Source: Pachypanchax playfairii
Lineage: Eukaryota; Chordata; Actinopteri; Cyprinodontiformes; Aplocheilidae
Reading direction: 5' to 3'
NCBI GenBank assembly: GCA_006937955.1
Contig: SSNP01000019.1
Location: 3,076,084-3,140,083 of the forward strand
DNA: 64,000 bases
Numbering within the stretch: the stretch's first letter is position 1; every line of letters begins with the position of its first letter. Position numbers and translations under genes: made by a program. Shown here piece after piece: positions 63,419 to 64,000 of this stretch. A model generated the notes under the pieces. That model ran no database searches. It saw only the letters and a program-made list of their open reading frames with translations, and was not told where the DNA came from.

Positions 63419-63699
63419 TAGTACTAATACTTTAAGTACTAACACTTCCCGTACCTGGTGTTGTGAGTCAATAACCAGGTTTCATGAAGGACAATTGAGA
63501 TTATATACTGTTGGAAGCTTCTAATGAAGAGATGTTAAATTACTGCACTTTTTAAAAAAAAAACTTTCTAATTAAAATATTGTTAAATGATAAAAAGTGA
63601 AAAAAATCTTCACATTTTAACTTAAATTTGCAGTTTTAGTAAATCAATAACATCTACTGACATGTCTGCTGTTAAAAGTGTGTTTCTACGTTAAAAAGT

Positions 63700-63771
63700 G
63701 ACTCTGTGGCGCAATGGTAGCGCGTCTGACTCCAGATCAGAAGGTTGGGTGTTCAAATCACTCCAGAGTCA
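63700..63771 (+). tRNA. tRNA-Trp (CCA), array copy 21
   Basis: Identical to copy 1, with A73. Its spacer runs to the window edge, ending where the next unit's 'aatcaataac' word lies, so further copies are expected to the right. Confidence 0.97.
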
Positions 63772-64000
63772 TAGTACTAATACTTTAAGTACTAATACTT
63801 CACATACCTGTTGTTGTGAGTCAATAACCAGGTTTCATGAAGGACAATTGAGATTATATACTGTTGGAAGCTTCTAATCAAAAGATGTTAAATTACTGCA
63901 CTTTTTAAAAATTTTCTAATTAAAATATTGTTAAATGATAAAAAATTAAAAAAAATCTTCACATTTTAACTTAAATTTGCAGTTTTAGTAAATCAATAAC

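Larger units (their letters stand above)
56198..64000 (+). repeat. Tandem tRNA-Trp macrosatellite, 21 units, continues past window
   Basis: Head-to-tail units of 335-395 bp each hold one 72-nt tRNA-Trp(CCA) gene and an A/T-rich spacer. tRNA start positions: 56426, 56821, 57216, 57554, 57908, 58245, 58595, 58972, 59350, 59704, 60083, 60478, 60873, 61250, 61627, 61977, 62312, 62662, 63012, 63347, 63700. Length classes follow from two spacer indels: a 15-bp word in the AGTACTAATACTT region just 3' of the tRNA, and an approximately 42-bp stretch between two copies of 'gttaaattact'. Neighbouring units share spacer variants in blocks, as expected from unequal exchange. The array reaches the right edge and its true size is unknown. 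It probably lies in a fermt3 intron, antisense to that gene. Confidence 0.97.

Noticed and set aside
56198..64000. CRISPR-like array
   Set aside because: The repeated units are whole tRNA genes with 260-320 bp homologous spacers in a vertebrate genome; there are no short repeats with unique spacers.

Overview
The window is nuclear DNA from a ray-finned (teleost) fish. Protein-coding genes are split into many short exons with GT..AG introns. Every gene belongs to a vertebrate family, and the interspersed repeats are fish-like non-autonomous DNA transposons, Tc1-like relics and LINE tails. Exons were joined by eye from splice sites and reading-frame phase; exon edges may be off by a few bases.

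Layout from left to right: atg2a (minus, 207-17747, 3' end off the left edge); nxf1 (minus, 18851-28176, possible second first exon at 29649-29715); an inositol-trisphosphate 3-kinase gene (minus, 30838-35941); bscl2/seipin (minus, 37503-40668); rnaseh2c (plus, 43354-44181); zbtb3 (minus, 45411-47461); trpt1 (plus, 49649-51085); fermt3/kindlin-3 (minus, 52009-55969, N-terminal exons not in the window). From 56198 to the right edge the DNA is a tandem array with 21 tRNA-Trp(CCA) genes on the plus strand, one per 335-395 bp unit. The fermt3 exons for roughly the first 140 residues are missing, so the array most likely sits in a fermt3 intron, antisense to the host gene.

The genes do not form a pathway. 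They are a conserved neighbourhood: as I recall, human ATG2A, NXF1, BSCL2, RNASEH2C, ZBTB3, TRPT1 and FERMT3 all map to 11q12-q13, whereas the ITP 3-kinase gene looks like an outsider. bscl2/rnaseh2c and zbtb3/trpt1 are divergent pairs; rnaseh2c/zbtb3 and trpt1/fermt3 are convergent pairs.

The two most notable signals are (1) the intronic tRNA-Trp macrosatellite, whose units lack a close Pol III terminator and include copies with altered identity or stem bases, and (2) a retrovirus-type constitutive transport element (CTE) signature inside the nxf1 intron between a 110-nt and a 37-nt exon, matching the known autoregulatory intron of mammalian NXF1. Other observations are a GC-AG intron in the kinase gene, two MITEs with clear target-site duplications, a 30-copy ATCT microsatellite and a 17-bp minisatellite.
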